Assembly (NCBI GenBank): GCA_945952225.1
Contig: CAMFHP010000068.1
Location: 1-44,513 of the forward strand
Length of the DNA: 44,513 nucleotides
DNA from: an uncultured Myxococcaceae bacterium
GTDB taxonomy: Bacteria > Myxococcota_A > Polyangia > Polyangiales > Ga0077539
Reading direction: 5' to 3'
Made by a program: the position numbers and the translations under genes. Below the pieces are notes generated by a model that saw nothing but the letters and a program-made list of their open reading frames with translations, was not told the DNA's origin and searched no databases. The stretch's first letter is position 1. The number at the start of each line of letters is the position of its first letter. Below, in pieces: positions 24,382 to 33,149 of the stretch.

Positions 24382-26814
24382 ATGGGATCCCTTCGCCCGC
24401 TCCAGGCCTTCGCCGCGGTGTGCGCGCTGGCGCTCGTCGGCTGCGGGGACAGCGCGTCGACCACGCCTGCCCCCGACGCCGCGACGGACCGCACCGCCGC
24501 GACCGACACCGCCAACGACCAGCCCGCGCCCCTCGACCAGCCCGCGCCGCTCGATACGTCACCGCCCGACGATCAGCCCGCGCCCACCGACACTGCGCCC
24601 CCCACGGACACGGCGCCGCCGCCCGACACCACGCCTCCCACGGACACCGGCCCCGCCGTCGATGCGAGCGCCGATGCGAGCGCCGACGTGGCGGTTGACG
24701 TAGCGCCCGACGTGGCGCCCGACGTGAGCTGTGCGACGGGCGAGCTCCGTTGCGGCGACGCGTGCGTGCGTCCCGACACGGACCCGAACAACTGCGGCGG
24801 GTGCGGCACGCGATGTTGCGCCGGGCTCGTGTGCTCGGCGGGGACGTGCGCCGTGACGTGCGGGAGCGGTCGCGTGACGTGCGGCACCTTCGTGGGCGCC
24901 GACGGATGCATCGGACGCACTTGCGTCGACCCGCAGAGCGACGTCAACAACTGCGGCGCGTGCGGCAACGTGTGCCCCACGGGCAACGTGTGTGAGAGCG
25001 GTCGCTGCCTCGCGCGCTGCTCGTCGACGCAGACCCGATGCGGCGACGCGTGCGTCGACCTCACGAGCTCCGCGGACCACTGCGGCGCCTGCGGTCAACG
25101 CTGCTGCGAGGGGAACGTGTGCACCGCAGGGAGCTGCGTCGCGGGCTGCCCTGTGGGCCTCACGGCGTGTCCCTTCGACACGCCCCGCACCGACTGTCGC
25201 GGCGGCCAGTGCGTGAACCTCCAGAGCAACGTGCGGAACTGCGGCGCGTGCGGTCGCTCGTGCGCCGACGGACAGGTCTGCGAGGCGGGCGCGTGCGTGG
25301 TGCCCTGCGCCACCGGCGAGACGCGCTGCGGAGGCGTGTGCGTGAACACGCAGCGGAGCGACGCGAACTGCGGCGCGTGCGGCGTCGCGTGCTCGGGCGG
25401 ACAGCGGTGCGCGGCGGGCGCGTGTCGGCTGCCCACGTCGTGCGATGACCTGCTCACGATCGCGCCCGGTACGCCGAGCGGCACGTACACCATCGACCCC
25501 GATGGCGCGGGCGCGCTGCCCTCGCTGCGGGTGTACTGCGACATGGTCACCGACGGCGGCGGATGGACGCTCATCGCGGCCTCGTCGGGCGGCGTGAACA
25601 TGCCGCGCTTCGACACCACGGCCTCGGCACCGTGTGACAACGCATCGCCGGGAACGCCTTGTTTTGTGGGCTCCGCGCAGCTCCGGGCCCTCGGGCTCGT
25701 CGAGTACCGATGGAGCACCACGGGCGCTGCCGTCGACAACCGCGCGCCGCTCGACAACCTCCGCGCGGGCGTGCCCGACGTGAGCGCGACCTGCGTGAAC
25801 GCGAACGAGTACTTCCGCACGAACCAGGACTCGCGCGACCAGGGCATGGCCTGGTCGGGATGCACCGTCAGCGAGGTCTACGCCTCCACCGCGCAGTGCC
25901 AGACGATGTTCCGCCCGGTGTGGAACCTCCAGCGCTGCGAGGGCGTTCCCATCTCGCCGGGCACGCGCTCGTCGCCCGACTTCAACTGCTCGCCCTTCGG
26001 CGCCGTGGGCACGGCGTGCAACGACTTCTTCAACGTCCGTCACTGGCGTCGCGGCCGTCGCTGCGCCGCGGGCACCACGTACTGCAACGGCGCGTGCGTC
26101 GACACGCAGAGCGACGCCTCGAACTGCGGCGCGTGCGGCGTGAGCTGCGACAACCAGGCCTGCGGCGGCGGCACGTGTCGCAGCGTCGCGAGCTGCGCCG
26201 AACTGCTGCGTCTCTCGCCCTCTGCGCCGAGCGGCACGTACACCCTCGACACCGACGGCGCCGGGCCCAACGCGCCCCTCCGCGCGTACTGCGACATGAC
26301 CACGAACGGCGGCGGATGGACCCTCGTGGCCGCGGCCGTCGCGGGCACCAACATGCCGCGCTTCACCGACGACCCGCGTCCGTGTCAGTGGCACACGCCC
26401 AACGCGCCCTGCGTGCTCGGTCGCGCGAACATCGCGTCGATGCCCTTCACCGAGTTCGCGTGGAGCACCATCGCGCTGCCCATCGACACGCGCGAGCCGC
26501 TCGTGAACCACACCTTCGGCGCGGCCGACGTGAACGCGACCTGCGCGAGCGCGAACGAGTACTTCCGCTGCAACCAGGACATCGCCTCGCAGGGCATGGG
26601 CTGGACGGGATGCACGCCCACGGAGGTCTACGCGGGCGAGGCGACGTGCAACGGGATGTTCCGACCCGTGTGGAACTACCTCACGTGCGCGGGCCTGCCC
26701 ACGGCGCCGGGGCCCCGCTCGTCGCCCGACTACAACTGCTCGCCCTTCGGGTCGGTGCTCCCCTTCGGCGGCAACTGCAACAGCTTCACGTACATGCGCC
26801 ACTGGCGCCGCTGA
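24382..26814 (+). CDS. Lipoprotein with Cys-rich modules and two fibrinogen-like domains
   Basis: An 810-aa lipoprotein: signal with lipobox LVGC (Cys21), then a Pro/Asp/Thr/Ala linker to about residue 113, partly made of DASAD and VAPDV repeats. Next come five Cys-rich modules of the form CG..CV....D..NCGxCG..C..G..C..G.C. Then follows a fibrinogen-like domain (GTYTIDPDG...YCDMVTDGGGWTLI), a sixth Cys module, and a second fibrinogen-like domain (GTYTLDTDG...YCDMTTNGGGWTLV) that ends in RHWRR. Fibrinogen-like domains bind carbohydrates or proteins and are rare in bacteria but known in myxobacteria. It is likely surface-exposed and used in recognition. It starts at ATG 24382, since an in-frame ATG 33 nt upstream puts charged residues before the signal. 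Confidence 0.9.
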   Translation: MGSLRPLQAFAAVCALALVGCGDSASTTPAPDAATDRTAATDTANDQPAPLDQPAPLDTSPPDDQPAPTDTAPPTDTAPPPDTTPPTDTGPAVDASADASADVAVDVAPDVAPDVSCATGELRCGDACVRPDTDPNNCGGCGTRCCAGLVCSAGTCAVTCGSGRVTCGTFVGADGCIGRTCVDPQSDVNNCGACGNVCPTGNVCESGRCLARCSSTQTRCGDACVDLTSSADHCGACGQRCCEGNVCTAGSCVAGCPVGLTACPFDTPRTDCRGGQCVNLQSNVRNCGACGRSCADGQVCEAGACVVPCATGETRCGGVCVNTQRSDANCGACGVACSGGQRCAAGACRLPTSCDDLLTIAPGTPSGTYTIDPDGAGALPSLRVYCDMVTDGGGWTLIAASSGGVNMPRFDTTASAPCDNASPGTPCFVGSAQLRALGLVEYRWSTTGAAVDNRAPLDNLRAGVPDVSATCVNANEYFRTNQDSRDQGMAWSGCTVSEVYASTAQCQTMFRPVWNLQRCEGVPISPGTRSSPDFNCSPFGAVGTACNDFFNVRHWRRGRRCAAGTTYCNGACVDTQSDASNCGACGVSCDNQACGGGTCRSVASCAELLRLSPSAPSGTYTLDTDGAGPNAPLRAYCDMTTNGGGWTLVAAAVAGTNMPRFTDDPRPCQWHTPNAPCVLGRANIASMPFTEFAWSTIALPIDTREPLVNHTFGAADVNATCASANEYFRCNQDIASQGMGWTGCTPTEVYAGEATCNGMFRPVWNYLTCAGLPTAPGPRSSPDYNCSPFGSVLPFGGNCNSFTYMRHWRR

Positions 26815-26824
26815 GCGCCGCACG

Positions 26825-26852
26825 GCCCTCCTCGCAGCGCCCTCCTCGCAGC
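26825..26852 (+). repeat. 14-bp perfect tandem duplication
   Basis: GCCCTCCTCGCAGC occurs twice head to tail in the gap after the fibrinogen-like lipoprotein. It is noncoding and looks like a replication slip. Confidence 0.8.
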
Positions 26853-26869
26853 GCCCCGTCACCGCCATC

Positions 26870-26902
26870 GCCCCGCGCGCCCACCGCTGGAACGCGCGGG
26901 GC
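26870..26902 (+). terminator. Hairpin after the fibrinogen-like lipoprotein gene
   Basis: GCCCCGCGCG (26870-26879) pairs perfectly with CGCGCGGGGC (26893-26902) across a 13-nt loop, 56 nt after the stop. It lacks a long T run, as is common at high GC. It is a probable transcription terminator or 3'-end stabiliser. Confidence 0.55.
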
Positions 26903-26990
26903 CTGTGTGATACGTCGCCCCGCGGAATAGCCCGCACGCGCGCGGCCGTTCACGACCCCGCTTCAACCCTCCGCCCCGCCACGAGTGCCC

Positions 26991-27719
26991 ATGAGCGACG
27001 ACACGACCGAGAAGCCCACGCCCGATGCGCCTGCCGCCGACGCGGCCCCCACGGCCGATGTGCCCGCGAAGGCCGACGCGCCCGCGAAGGCCGTCGAACC
27101 GAAGTACGTGGTCACCACGGGCGACTGGATCTTTCTCGGCATCGTCTCCGTGGTCACCGCCGCCGCCGACCTCGGGAGCAAGGCCTGGGCGATGAACGCG
27201 CTCTCGCGCACGCAGTCGAACCCGCCGCCGCTGTGCGTCCCTCCGCCGGGGATGCAGCACTACCTCCCGCAGCGCATGGGCACGCGCGACATCACGCTCA
27301 TCACCAACTACCTCGACTTTCAGTACGCAGAGAACTGCGGCGGGGCGTGGGGCGCGCTGCACTCCGTGAGCGAGTCGTTCCGTCGGCCGTTCTTTCTGCT
27401 CGTCACGGTCGCGGCCATCGCCTTCATCGTGAACCTCTACCGCTCGCTGGAGAAGGGTCAGACCGCGACGAAGTGGGCGCTCCCGCTCGTGCTCGGCGGC
27501 GCCGTGGGCAACCTCGTCGACCGCGTGCGCCTCGGCTACGTGGTCGACTTCATCCACATGCACGTGAAGACGCGCTTCCACTGGCCCACGTACAACGTCG
27601 CCGACATCGCGATCACCGTGGGCATCGGGCTCCTGATGCTCGAGTACGTGATCGGCCCGAAGCCCGCGCCGAAGAAGCCCGCCGCGTCGGTGCCCGCGAC
27701 CCCCGCGACCGCCGAGTGA
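26991..27719 (+). CDS. lspA: Lipoprotein signal peptidase (signal peptidase II)
   Basis: A 242-aa inner-membrane aspartyl protease that removes the signal peptide from diacylglyceryl-modified prolipoproteins. Four membrane helices are visible. The catalytic aspartates are Asp186 (GNLVDRVRLGYVVDF) and Asp205 (YNVADIAI), 19 residues apart as expected. It is longer than the usual 160-170 aa: an Ala/Pro/Asp/Lys-rich 40-residue N-terminal extension, a roughly 30-residue Pro-rich periplasmic insertion after helix 1 (NPPPLCVPPPG), and a Pro/Ala tail. The insertion is followed by ENCGGAWG, a variant of the family's NxGxAF block. ATG 26991 is preferred over GTG 26985. It is followed after 52 nt by lgt, the enzyme acting just before it. 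Confidence 0.93.
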   Translation: MSDDTTEKPTPDAPAADAAPTADVPAKADAPAKAVEPKYVVTTGDWIFLGIVSVVTAAADLGSKAWAMNALSRTQSNPPPLCVPPPGMQHYLPQRMGTRDITLITNYLDFQYAENCGGAWGALHSVSESFRRPFFLLVTVAAIAFIVNLYRSLEKGQTATKWALPLVLGGAVGNLVDRVRLGYVVDFIHMHVKTRFHWPTYNVADIAITVGIGLLMLEYVIGPKPAPKKPAASVPATPATAE

Positions 27720-27771
27720 CCCACCGCGCGCCCTCGCGTGCGCTGCCCATCCGCCCCGAAGGACACACCCC

Positions 27772-28731
27772 ATGCGCCCCGTGATCGTGAGCCTCTTCGG
27801 CCTCGACGTGCCCGCGTACTTCGCGATGCTCGCCATCGGCTTCTCGCTCGCCACGTTCATCGGCGCGCGACAGGTCGCGAAGCTCGGACTCGACCGCGAG
27901 GTGATCATCGATCTCGGCCTCGCGATGGTGATCTCCGGCGTGCTCGGATCGCGCCTCCTGCACGTCATCGCCGACGGGTACTTCTGGGACTACGTGCACC
28001 TCTGCACCGACCCCTCGAAGGTCGACTGGCACATCTCCCGCGCGCACTGCCTCCACCCCTCCGTGGGCGGCCTCTGGGATGACGCCCGCAACGTGTGTCA
28101 CCCCCGCGAGGCCAACTGCTTCGCGTGGGCGGCGTTCTGGGCCGGCGGGCTCACGTACTACGGCGGTCTCATCGGCGCGACGGGCTACGCGGTGTACTTC
28201 CTCCGACGCGAGGGATTCCCCTTCTTGAAGGCCGCGGACATGGCGGGCTTCGCCGTCGCGCTCGGCCTCGCGTGGGGACGCATGGGGTGCTTTCTCGCGG
28301 GCTGCTGCTTCGGCATCGAGTACCGCGGACCGCTCGCGGCGTACTTCCCCGCGTGGAGCCCCGCGAGCGAGGCGCAGTTCAAGGCCCACCACCTCCACAG
28401 CGAGTCGTTTCCCGCGCTGCCCGTGCACGCCACGCAACTCTACGAATCCGTCGGGTGCCTCGCGATCGCCGCCGTCGCGTACGCCGTCATCACGCCCCGC
28501 AAGCGCTACGACGGCGAGGTGTTCGTGTTCTTTCTCGGCGCGTACTCCGTGCTCCGCGCGGCCCTCGAAGTGCTCCGCAACGACGACCGCGGCGGCCTCC
28601 TCGGGCTCAGCACCTCGCAGCTCATCTCCGTGCTCATCGTGGTGGCGCTCGTTCCCGCGTCGCGCGCGCTGCGCCGCTACGCCGACGCGCAGGCCCGCAG
28701 CTTTCGAGACAGCGCACACCCCGTCGGGTAG
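27772..28731 (+). CDS. lgt: Prolipoprotein diacylglyceryl transferase
   Basis: A 319-aa integral membrane enzyme that transfers diacylglycerol from phosphatidylglycerol to the lipobox cysteine. Family blocks are present: GGLTYYGGLIGA, the signature GRMGCFLAGCCFGIEYRGPLA, PVHATQLYES and LRNDDRGG near the end. In GGLTYYGG, Tyr stands where E. coli Lgt has its essential His103; I believe such Tyr variants occur elsewhere. An extra loop at about residues 75-120 holds four cysteines (LCTDP, HCLHP, VCHPRE, NCFAW), which is unusual. It has a GAAGGA ribosome binding site (27758-27763), 8 nt before ATG. It pairs functionally with lspA upstream. Confidence 0.94.
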   Translation: MRPVIVSLFGLDVPAYFAMLAIGFSLATFIGARQVAKLGLDREVIIDLGLAMVISGVLGSRLLHVIADGYFWDYVHLCTDPSKVDWHISRAHCLHPSVGGLWDDARNVCHPREANCFAWAAFWAGGLTYYGGLIGATGYAVYFLRREGFPFLKAADMAGFAVALGLAWGRMGCFLAGCCFGIEYRGPLAAYFPAWSPASEAQFKAHHLHSESFPALPVHATQLYESVGCLAIAAVAYAVITPRKRYDGEVFVFFLGAYSVLRAALEVLRNDDRGGLLGLSTSQLISVLIVVALVPASRALRRYADAQARSFRDSAHPVG

Positions 28732-28740
28732 CGTCGCGGC

Positions 28741-29673
28741 ATGATCCGCAATGGCCTCTCGTGGCTCGCGCTCGTGACGCTCGCCGCGGCCTGCTCTTCG
28801 GAGTCGGCGCGCCCTGCCAGCAACCCCGGTGAAAGCACCTGCGTGCCCGACGCCGACGGCGGACGGCGCTGCATCGGCTTCAACGGCATCGGTGGTGGCG
28901 GCGGAGGCGGTGGCGGCACCACGCCGACGATCGACAGCGGCACCCCGCTCGACGCGACCCTCGACGCGAACACGAGCGCCGCGCTCACGGGCACGCTCCG
29001 CGTGTACCAGGAGCTTCCGCCCGTCACGCCGCGCACGGCGAACACCGCGGGGTGGACGCTGCGAACCCTCGCGCCGCTCGCCTACGACGCGGGCGTTGAC
29101 GATGGCGGCGTCGACGCCGGCCTCGACGCAGGCACCACGCTGGAGACGCTCACCACGGGCCTCGGCGAGTTCACGTTCGCGGGCGCGCCGACCACCGCGA
29201 TCTCGCCCGCGACGGGCCTGAACTCGTACTGGCTCACCGCGAACTTTCCCGCGATGGGCAACCTCGGCGCGCTCTTCGAACTGCCCGCGACGGCGAACCC
29301 CGCGGCGCTCGTCACGGTCTCCGACGAGGCGCTGCGCACGTCGCTCAACGCCGTGACGCTCGTGCAGGCCGACGACCGCGCCGCCATCGCCGTGTGGGTG
29401 CGCGAGTCGCGTGCGGCCGGTGCGGCGCCCGTTCGCAACGTGGTGCTCACGGCCGACGGACAGGCCTCGCCCTCGCTCTACGACGGCGCCTCGGGGCTCA
29501 TGGAGCTCTCGGCCACGGGCACCGGCGCGCTGGGGTTTGCGCTGCTCGCCAACGTGGCCGTGCCCGCGACGGGCGATGGGTGGGTGACGCTCAACGGGCC
29601 GAGGCTCGCGCGTCCCGTTCCGGTGCGCGTGCGTCGGCAGCTCGTGTCGTGGGTGGTGGTCGTCGCGAACTGA
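28741..29673 (+). CDS. Putative lipoprotein, Gly-rich linker
   Basis: A 310-aa protein with a lipoprotein-like signal (MIRNGLSWLALVTLAAAC, Cys18), then STCVPDADGGRRCIGFNGIG and a run of nine glycines (GGGGGGGGG) as a flexible linker. The remaining 240 residues are Ala/Thr/Val-rich, beta-strand-like, with a short Asp-rich stretch (YDAGVDDGGVDAGLDAG) that resembles a calcium-loop or linker repeat. I recognise no domain. It starts 9 nt after the lgt stop, so it is probably cotranscribed with lspA-lgt and processed by them. It converges on the DUF2325-like gene with a 24-nt gap. Confidence 0.78.
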   Translation: MIRNGLSWLALVTLAAACSSESARPASNPGESTCVPDADGGRRCIGFNGIGGGGGGGGGTTPTIDSGTPLDATLDANTSAALTGTLRVYQELPPVTPRTANTAGWTLRTLAPLAYDAGVDDGGVDAGLDAGTTLETLTTGLGEFTFAGAPTTAISPATGLNSYWLTANFPAMGNLGALFELPATANPAALVTVSDEALRTSLNAVTLVQADDRAAIAVWVRESRAAGAAPVRNVVLTADGQASPSLYDGASGLMELSATGTGALGFALLANVAVPATGDGWVTLNGPRLARPVPVRVRRQLVSWVVVVAN

Positions 29674-29697
29674 GCGCGACAGGGGGAGGGGAGCGGG

Positions 29698-31614
29698 TCA
29701 GTCGTCGAGGGTGTTCGCGCGGTTGCCGCTGTGCGACTCGAGGCCCATCTCGCGGGCCATCGCGCGGAGACACGCCACCGGGCGTCCGCGGTGCACGCGG
29801 ATGTACGGCACGTTGCCCTTGCGGCAGGCCTGGCTGATCTGCCCGTCGATCGAGTGCGAGAGGAAGCCCGTCGCGCCGAGCACGAAGTCGTAGGTGCCCG
29901 ACTGGATCGGGTTCGTGAGGGCCTGACGGCGCTTGGTCTCACCCGACGACCAGTCGAGCTCCTCGAACTCGAAGATCTGCTTGAGGCGGTCGCGGAGGTT
30001 CGGGTCGGCGCGGTTGCTCACGAAGAGCGCGCGCTTGCCGCGGGTGAGCTTCACGATCGGGCCGCGGAGCTCCTCGGGCACGACGTTGGGATCGGGCGCC
30101 GGATCGGACGCCGACTCGGGGCCTTCGGGCTCCGTCGGAGGCGGCGGCGGGAGCATCGACGGCGTGGGCGCGGCGAGCTCCTTCTGGAGCTTCGAGAAGC
30201 GACGACGCATGCGACGGTCGGAGCCCGGGAGCGCGTTCTCTTCGAGCCCGAGCAGGTGCTCCTTGAAGGTCGCCACCGCGGGCACGATCGCCGAGAGGTG
30301 CGTGTCGGAGTACGTGAGCGCCCGCGCGAGCCACGTGTGCACGGCCTCGACGTCGAAGGTGCCGTCTTCGTTGCGCTTCGGCGGATGGTTGAAGAGCTCG
30401 CGGATCTCGCGGTTGCGCTGGATGGTCTCCGGGTCCATTCCGAGCGTCGCGGCCCAGCTCTTGTCGGGGCTCCAATCGGGATCGAGCACACGCGCCGAGT
30501 CGGGGTACTTCTGCCCGTGCTCGCGGATCCAGAAGCGGAAGCGCCCCATGAGCGCGCCCCACTGCATCGGGTCGTTCGTGGTCTCGCGCGCCCAGCGCAG
30601 CTTGCGGCACCACTCGACGAAGCGATGCGGCGGCGGCACGTCGGTCTTCGTGGCCGACACGCCGATGGGGCCCGAGAGTTCCTCGACCTCTTTGATGATC
30701 TCCGCGAGCATCGCGTCGGTGTCGCGCGGCGGGGGATTGAACCGCGTGACGTCGGCCCAGCCGTAGCCGTCACGGCCGCGGTTTTCGTCTTCCTCTTCGA
30801 CCATGCGCACGTTGCGCTCGGCGAGCTCGCAGGCCTCGGCCCAGCTCGACGGCGGACGCGCGACCTGCATCGTGAGGTCGTGCACCACGTCTTCGGGACG
30901 CGTGCTCACCTTCAGCGCGCGCACCGAGCCCGGCCACCAGGTCTGGCAGTACGCCGTGAGGGCCTTCGCGATGTTGGCGACGGCCGTGTCGATCTTGCCG
31001 TCGTCGGGGTACGGCATCTGCGCGGCGCGGGCGCGGGTGATCCATCCGAGCATCACGAGTCGCTGACGACGCGGTGAGGCGAGCGCGAGCTCCTCGGCGT
31101 CGGTCTCGATCTGCTTGCGCATCGCACGGAGCTCGTCGAGCACCTCGCGCGCCGAGGGCATGCGCGGCACGTCGGCGAGGGCCTCTTCATCGAGCACCGT
31201 GCGCGGCGCGGGCGGCGGCGCCGCGGGAGACACCGCGGGGTGCGGGTCCATGGGGATGAGCGGCGCGCGGGCCGCCACCGGCGTGGGGGCGACGACGGCG
31301 GGCATCGCAGGCGCGGGCGACGGTTGGGGCGTCGGCGCGGCGGGCGCTGTGACGGGGACGGACGGCGTGGCGGCGGGGCCTTGCGCGACGCGATTGGGCG
31401 CGTCGGCGAGGCGGTCGAATAACTGCCGCGCGAGCCGTGACGGGAGGGCCTGGCGTAGGGCGTCTTGCAGGGCGCCCGACGCGTCGGCGCCGCGGCCGAG
31501 CCATCGGTCGTCGTCGCCTACGAGCAGGCACTCGGCCCACTCGTGTTGGCGAACGATCACCCGATAACCCGCTGCCTGGAGCGCCTCACTGGTTCGGTTG
31601 AAGGTGTCGGTCAT
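29698..31614 (-). CDS. Large protein with C-terminal DUF2325-like domain
   Basis: A 638-aa protein of unknown role, with no signal or membrane segment. Residues 1-65 form a small compact domain (GYRVIVRQHEWAECLLVGDD, then GALQDALRQALPSRLA). A Pro/Ala-rich linker spans about 70-145, and a helical middle with many conserved-looking Trp and Asp runs to about 480. After a second Pro-rich linker, the last 118 residues (about 521-638) resemble DUF2325: GKRALFVSNRADPNLRDRLK, then YDFVLGATGFLSHSIDGQIS and ACRKGNVPYIRVHRGR. DUF2325 has a Rossmann-like fold with unknown activity. It starts at ATG 31614, 4 nt after AGGAG. The 266-nt upstream region holds several palindromes (see separate entries), so regulation by a DNA-binding protein is likely. 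Confidence 0.75.
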   Translation of the reverse strand: MTDTFNRTSEALQAAGYRVIVRQHEWAECLLVGDDDRWLGRGADASGALQDALRQALPSRLARQLFDRLADAPNRVAQGPAATPSVPVTAPAAPTPQPSPAPAMPAVVAPTPVAARAPLIPMDPHPAVSPAAPPPAPRTVLDEEALADVPRMPSAREVLDELRAMRKQIETDAEELALASPRRQRLVMLGWITRARAAQMPYPDDGKIDTAVANIAKALTAYCQTWWPGSVRALKVSTRPEDVVHDLTMQVARPPSSWAEACELAERNVRMVEEEDENRGRDGYGWADVTRFNPPPRDTDAMLAEIIKEVEELSGPIGVSATKTDVPPPHRFVEWCRKLRWARETTNDPMQWGALMGRFRFWIREHGQKYPDSARVLDPDWSPDKSWAATLGMDPETIQRNREIRELFNHPPKRNEDGTFDVEAVHTWLARALTYSDTHLSAIVPAVATFKEHLLGLEENALPGSDRRMRRRFSKLQKELAAPTPSMLPPPPPTEPEGPESASDPAPDPNVVPEELRGPIVKLTRGKRALFVSNRADPNLRDRLKQIFEFEELDWSSGETKRRQALTNPIQSGTYDFVLGATGFLSHSIDGQISQACRKGNVPYIRVHRGRPVACLRAMAREMGLESHSGNRANTLDD

Positions 31615-31618
31615 GGTT

Positions 31619-31623
31619 CTCCT
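31619..31623 (-). promoter_or_regulatory. Ribosome binding site of the DUF2325-like gene
   Basis: AGGAG on the minus strand, 4 nt before ATG 31614. It fixes this start against the longer open frame and sits 1 nt from the TGTGCAC dyad. Confidence 0.65.
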
Positions 31624-31624
31624 G

Positions 31625-31646
31625 TGTGCACCGGGGGACGTGCACA
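31625..31646 (-). promoter_or_regulatory. TGTGCAC-N8-GTGCACA dyad next to the RBS
   Basis: A perfect 7-bp inverted repeat (31625-31631 and 31640-31646) with an 8-nt spacer, directly upstream of the ribosome binding site of the DUF2325-like gene. It may be an operator or an RNA hairpin that affects translation. Confidence 0.55.
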
Positions 31647-31662
31647 GCGCGTGGTCGGCGCG

Positions 31663-31672
31663 AACCGCGGTT
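31663..31672. promoter_or_regulatory. Perfect palindrome AACCGCGGTT
   Basis: A 10-bp perfect palindrome in the leader of the DUF2325-like gene, 49 nt before its start. It could be an operator site. Confidence 0.4.
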
Positions 31673-31752
31673 GGGACACGGCTCGCGCAGAGGTGGTCGT
31701 CGCCGCACACGCGCGATACGGCGTCGGGGAACGGCCTCGCGGCCGCGATGGC

Positions 31753-31787
31753 TCCCGACCATCGGCGCGCCCCCGCCCGACCATCGG
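31753..31787. promoter_or_regulatory. Two direct copies of a palindromic 13-mer, 22 bp apart
   Basis: CCCGACCATCGGC occurs at 31753-31765 and 31775-31787. Each contains the inverted repeat CCGA-CCA-TCGG. The 22-bp spacing is two helical turns, as expected of a pair of regulator binding sites on one DNA face. It lies about 140-170 nt before the DUF2325-like start, where an upstream regulator would bind. Confidence 0.5.
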
Positions 31788-31880
31788 CCGCACCGGGGAG
31801 CGCCTGGAACAGATCACCCGCAGGCCCCCCAAGCAGGAGCCCGCCGGTGCCACGTACATACCGCAGGCGGCCCCTTGAAA

Positions 31881-33149
31881 TCAGCCAATTCGTGCGAGCG
31901 CCCGCGCATCGTCGGCGACGACGGCGACGGCCTGCGGGGCGCCGAATTCGTAGGGCAGCGACGCCCACGAAGCCATGGCGTAGCGCACGACCGATGCGCG
32001 GTGTCCGGGCGCGATCACCGCACGCGATTCACACCCGAGCGAGCGCGCTGCGACGCGGGTGATGGCCCACCACGCCTCGACGGTCGAGAGCCCCATCTGA
32101 CGCACCGCGAACGAGGCCATGAGCGGAAGGTTCTCGGTGAAGCTCGTGCCGGGGTTGCAGTCCGTCGCGAGGGCCACGTCGACGCCGAGCGCGCGCATCC
32201 GTCGCGCGTCGGGCATGGGCTGACCGAGCGAGAACGCAGCGCCCGGGAGCAGCACCGCGATCACCCCCGCCGCCGCCATCGCGCGAAGCCCCGCCTCGGA
32301 GACGTGTTCGAGGTGATCCACGCTCGCGGCGCCGATCTCCGCGGCGTACTCCGCGCCGCCCACGTCTTCGAACTGCCCCACGTGGAGCCGCACGCCGAGG
32401 CCCGCGCGCTGCGCCGCCGCGATCACCGCGCGCACCTCATCGACCTGAAAGCCAGGCCCGTCGAGGTACGCATCGACGTAGCGCGCCACACCCTGCGCGA
32501 GCACCGCGGGGAGCATCTCGTCGCGCACCGCTCGCAGGTAGCGCGCGCGCCCGTCGGCGACGCCGCGAAGCTCCGGCGGCACCGCGTGAAAGGGCAGCCA
32601 CGTGGGAACGACCCCGGGCACGCGCCCCATCACGTCGAGGCATCGCAGCTCGTTCACCGTGTCGAGCGCGTAGCCCGTCTTCGCTTCGACGGTGGTCGTG
32701 CCGAACGCGCGCATCCTCGCGACGCGCGCCCGCAGCGTGCGTTCGAGCGTGTCGTCGCCTGCGCCTCGAAGGGCCCGCACCGACGACGCGATGCCGCCGC
32801 CCTGCGCTGCGATTTCGGCGTAGGTCGCGCCGCGCACGCGCATCCCGTACTCGTTCGAGCGGTCCCCCACGAAGAGGCCGTGCGTGTGCGCGTCGACGAG
32901 GCCCGGCGCCACGAGCTCGTCGCGCGCGTCGATCACCGTCGCGTCGGCGGTGAGCGCGATCGCAGACTCCACGTCGGCGGTGCGCCCCACGGCCACCACC
33001 ACGCCCTCGTGGAGCGCGACGGCGCCGTCGGCGATGCATCCGAGCGGCGCCTCCTCCCACGCGCGCTTCGCGTCGCGCGCCGGGGGAGGGCCGTTCATCG
33101 TGAGGAGCTCCCGCGCGTGCCGCACGAGGAGCGAGGCCGCGGGCTTCAT
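31881..33149 (-). CDS. hutI: Imidazolonepropionase
   Basis: A 422-aa metal-dependent amidohydrolase that opens imidazolone-propionate to N-formimino-glutamate, step 3 of histidine breakdown. The metal ligands are visible in [17 protein letters not shown] (HxH), [15 protein letters not shown], the conserved HLEHVS and the distal Asp in [11 protein letters not shown]. Other family blocks are [11 protein letters not shown] and EAKTGYALD. The length is usual for HutI. It starts at ATG 33149 overlapping the hutU stop (ATGA, 33146-33149), so translation is coupled. Neither hutH (histidine ammonia-lyase) nor a dedicated hutG is adjacent. Confidence 0.94.
   Translation of the reverse strand: MKPAASLLVRHARELLTMNGPPPARDAKRAWEEAPLGCIADGAVALHEGVVVAVGRTADVESAIALTADATVIDARDELVAPGLVDAHTHGLFVGDRSNEYGMRVRGATYAEIAAQGGGIASSVRALRGAGDDTLERTLRARVARMRAFGTTTVEAKTGYALDTVNELRCLDVMGRVPGVVPTWLPFHAVPPELRGVADGRARYLRAVRDEMLPAVLAQGVARYVDAYLDGPGFQVDEVRAVIAAAQRAGLGVRLHVGQFEDVGGAEYAAEIGAASVDHLEHVSEAGLRAMAAAGVIAVLLPGAAFSLGQPMPDARRMRALGVDVALATDCNPGTSFTENLPLMASFAVRQMGLSTVEAWWAITRVAARSLGCESRAVIAPGHRASVVRYAMASWASLPYEFGAPQAVAVVADDARALARIG

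Noticed and set aside
24481-24720. CRISPR-like or minisatellite repeat in the lipoprotein linker
   Set aside because: The repeats (CCGCCCGAC-type and GATGCGAGC-type) are short, irregular and code for a Pro/Asp/Thr linker.
31611-31859. 82-codon minus-strand open frame in the leader of the DUF2325-like gene
   Set aside because: Arg/Pro-rich, no ribosome binding site, overlaps palindromes that are better explained as operator sites.
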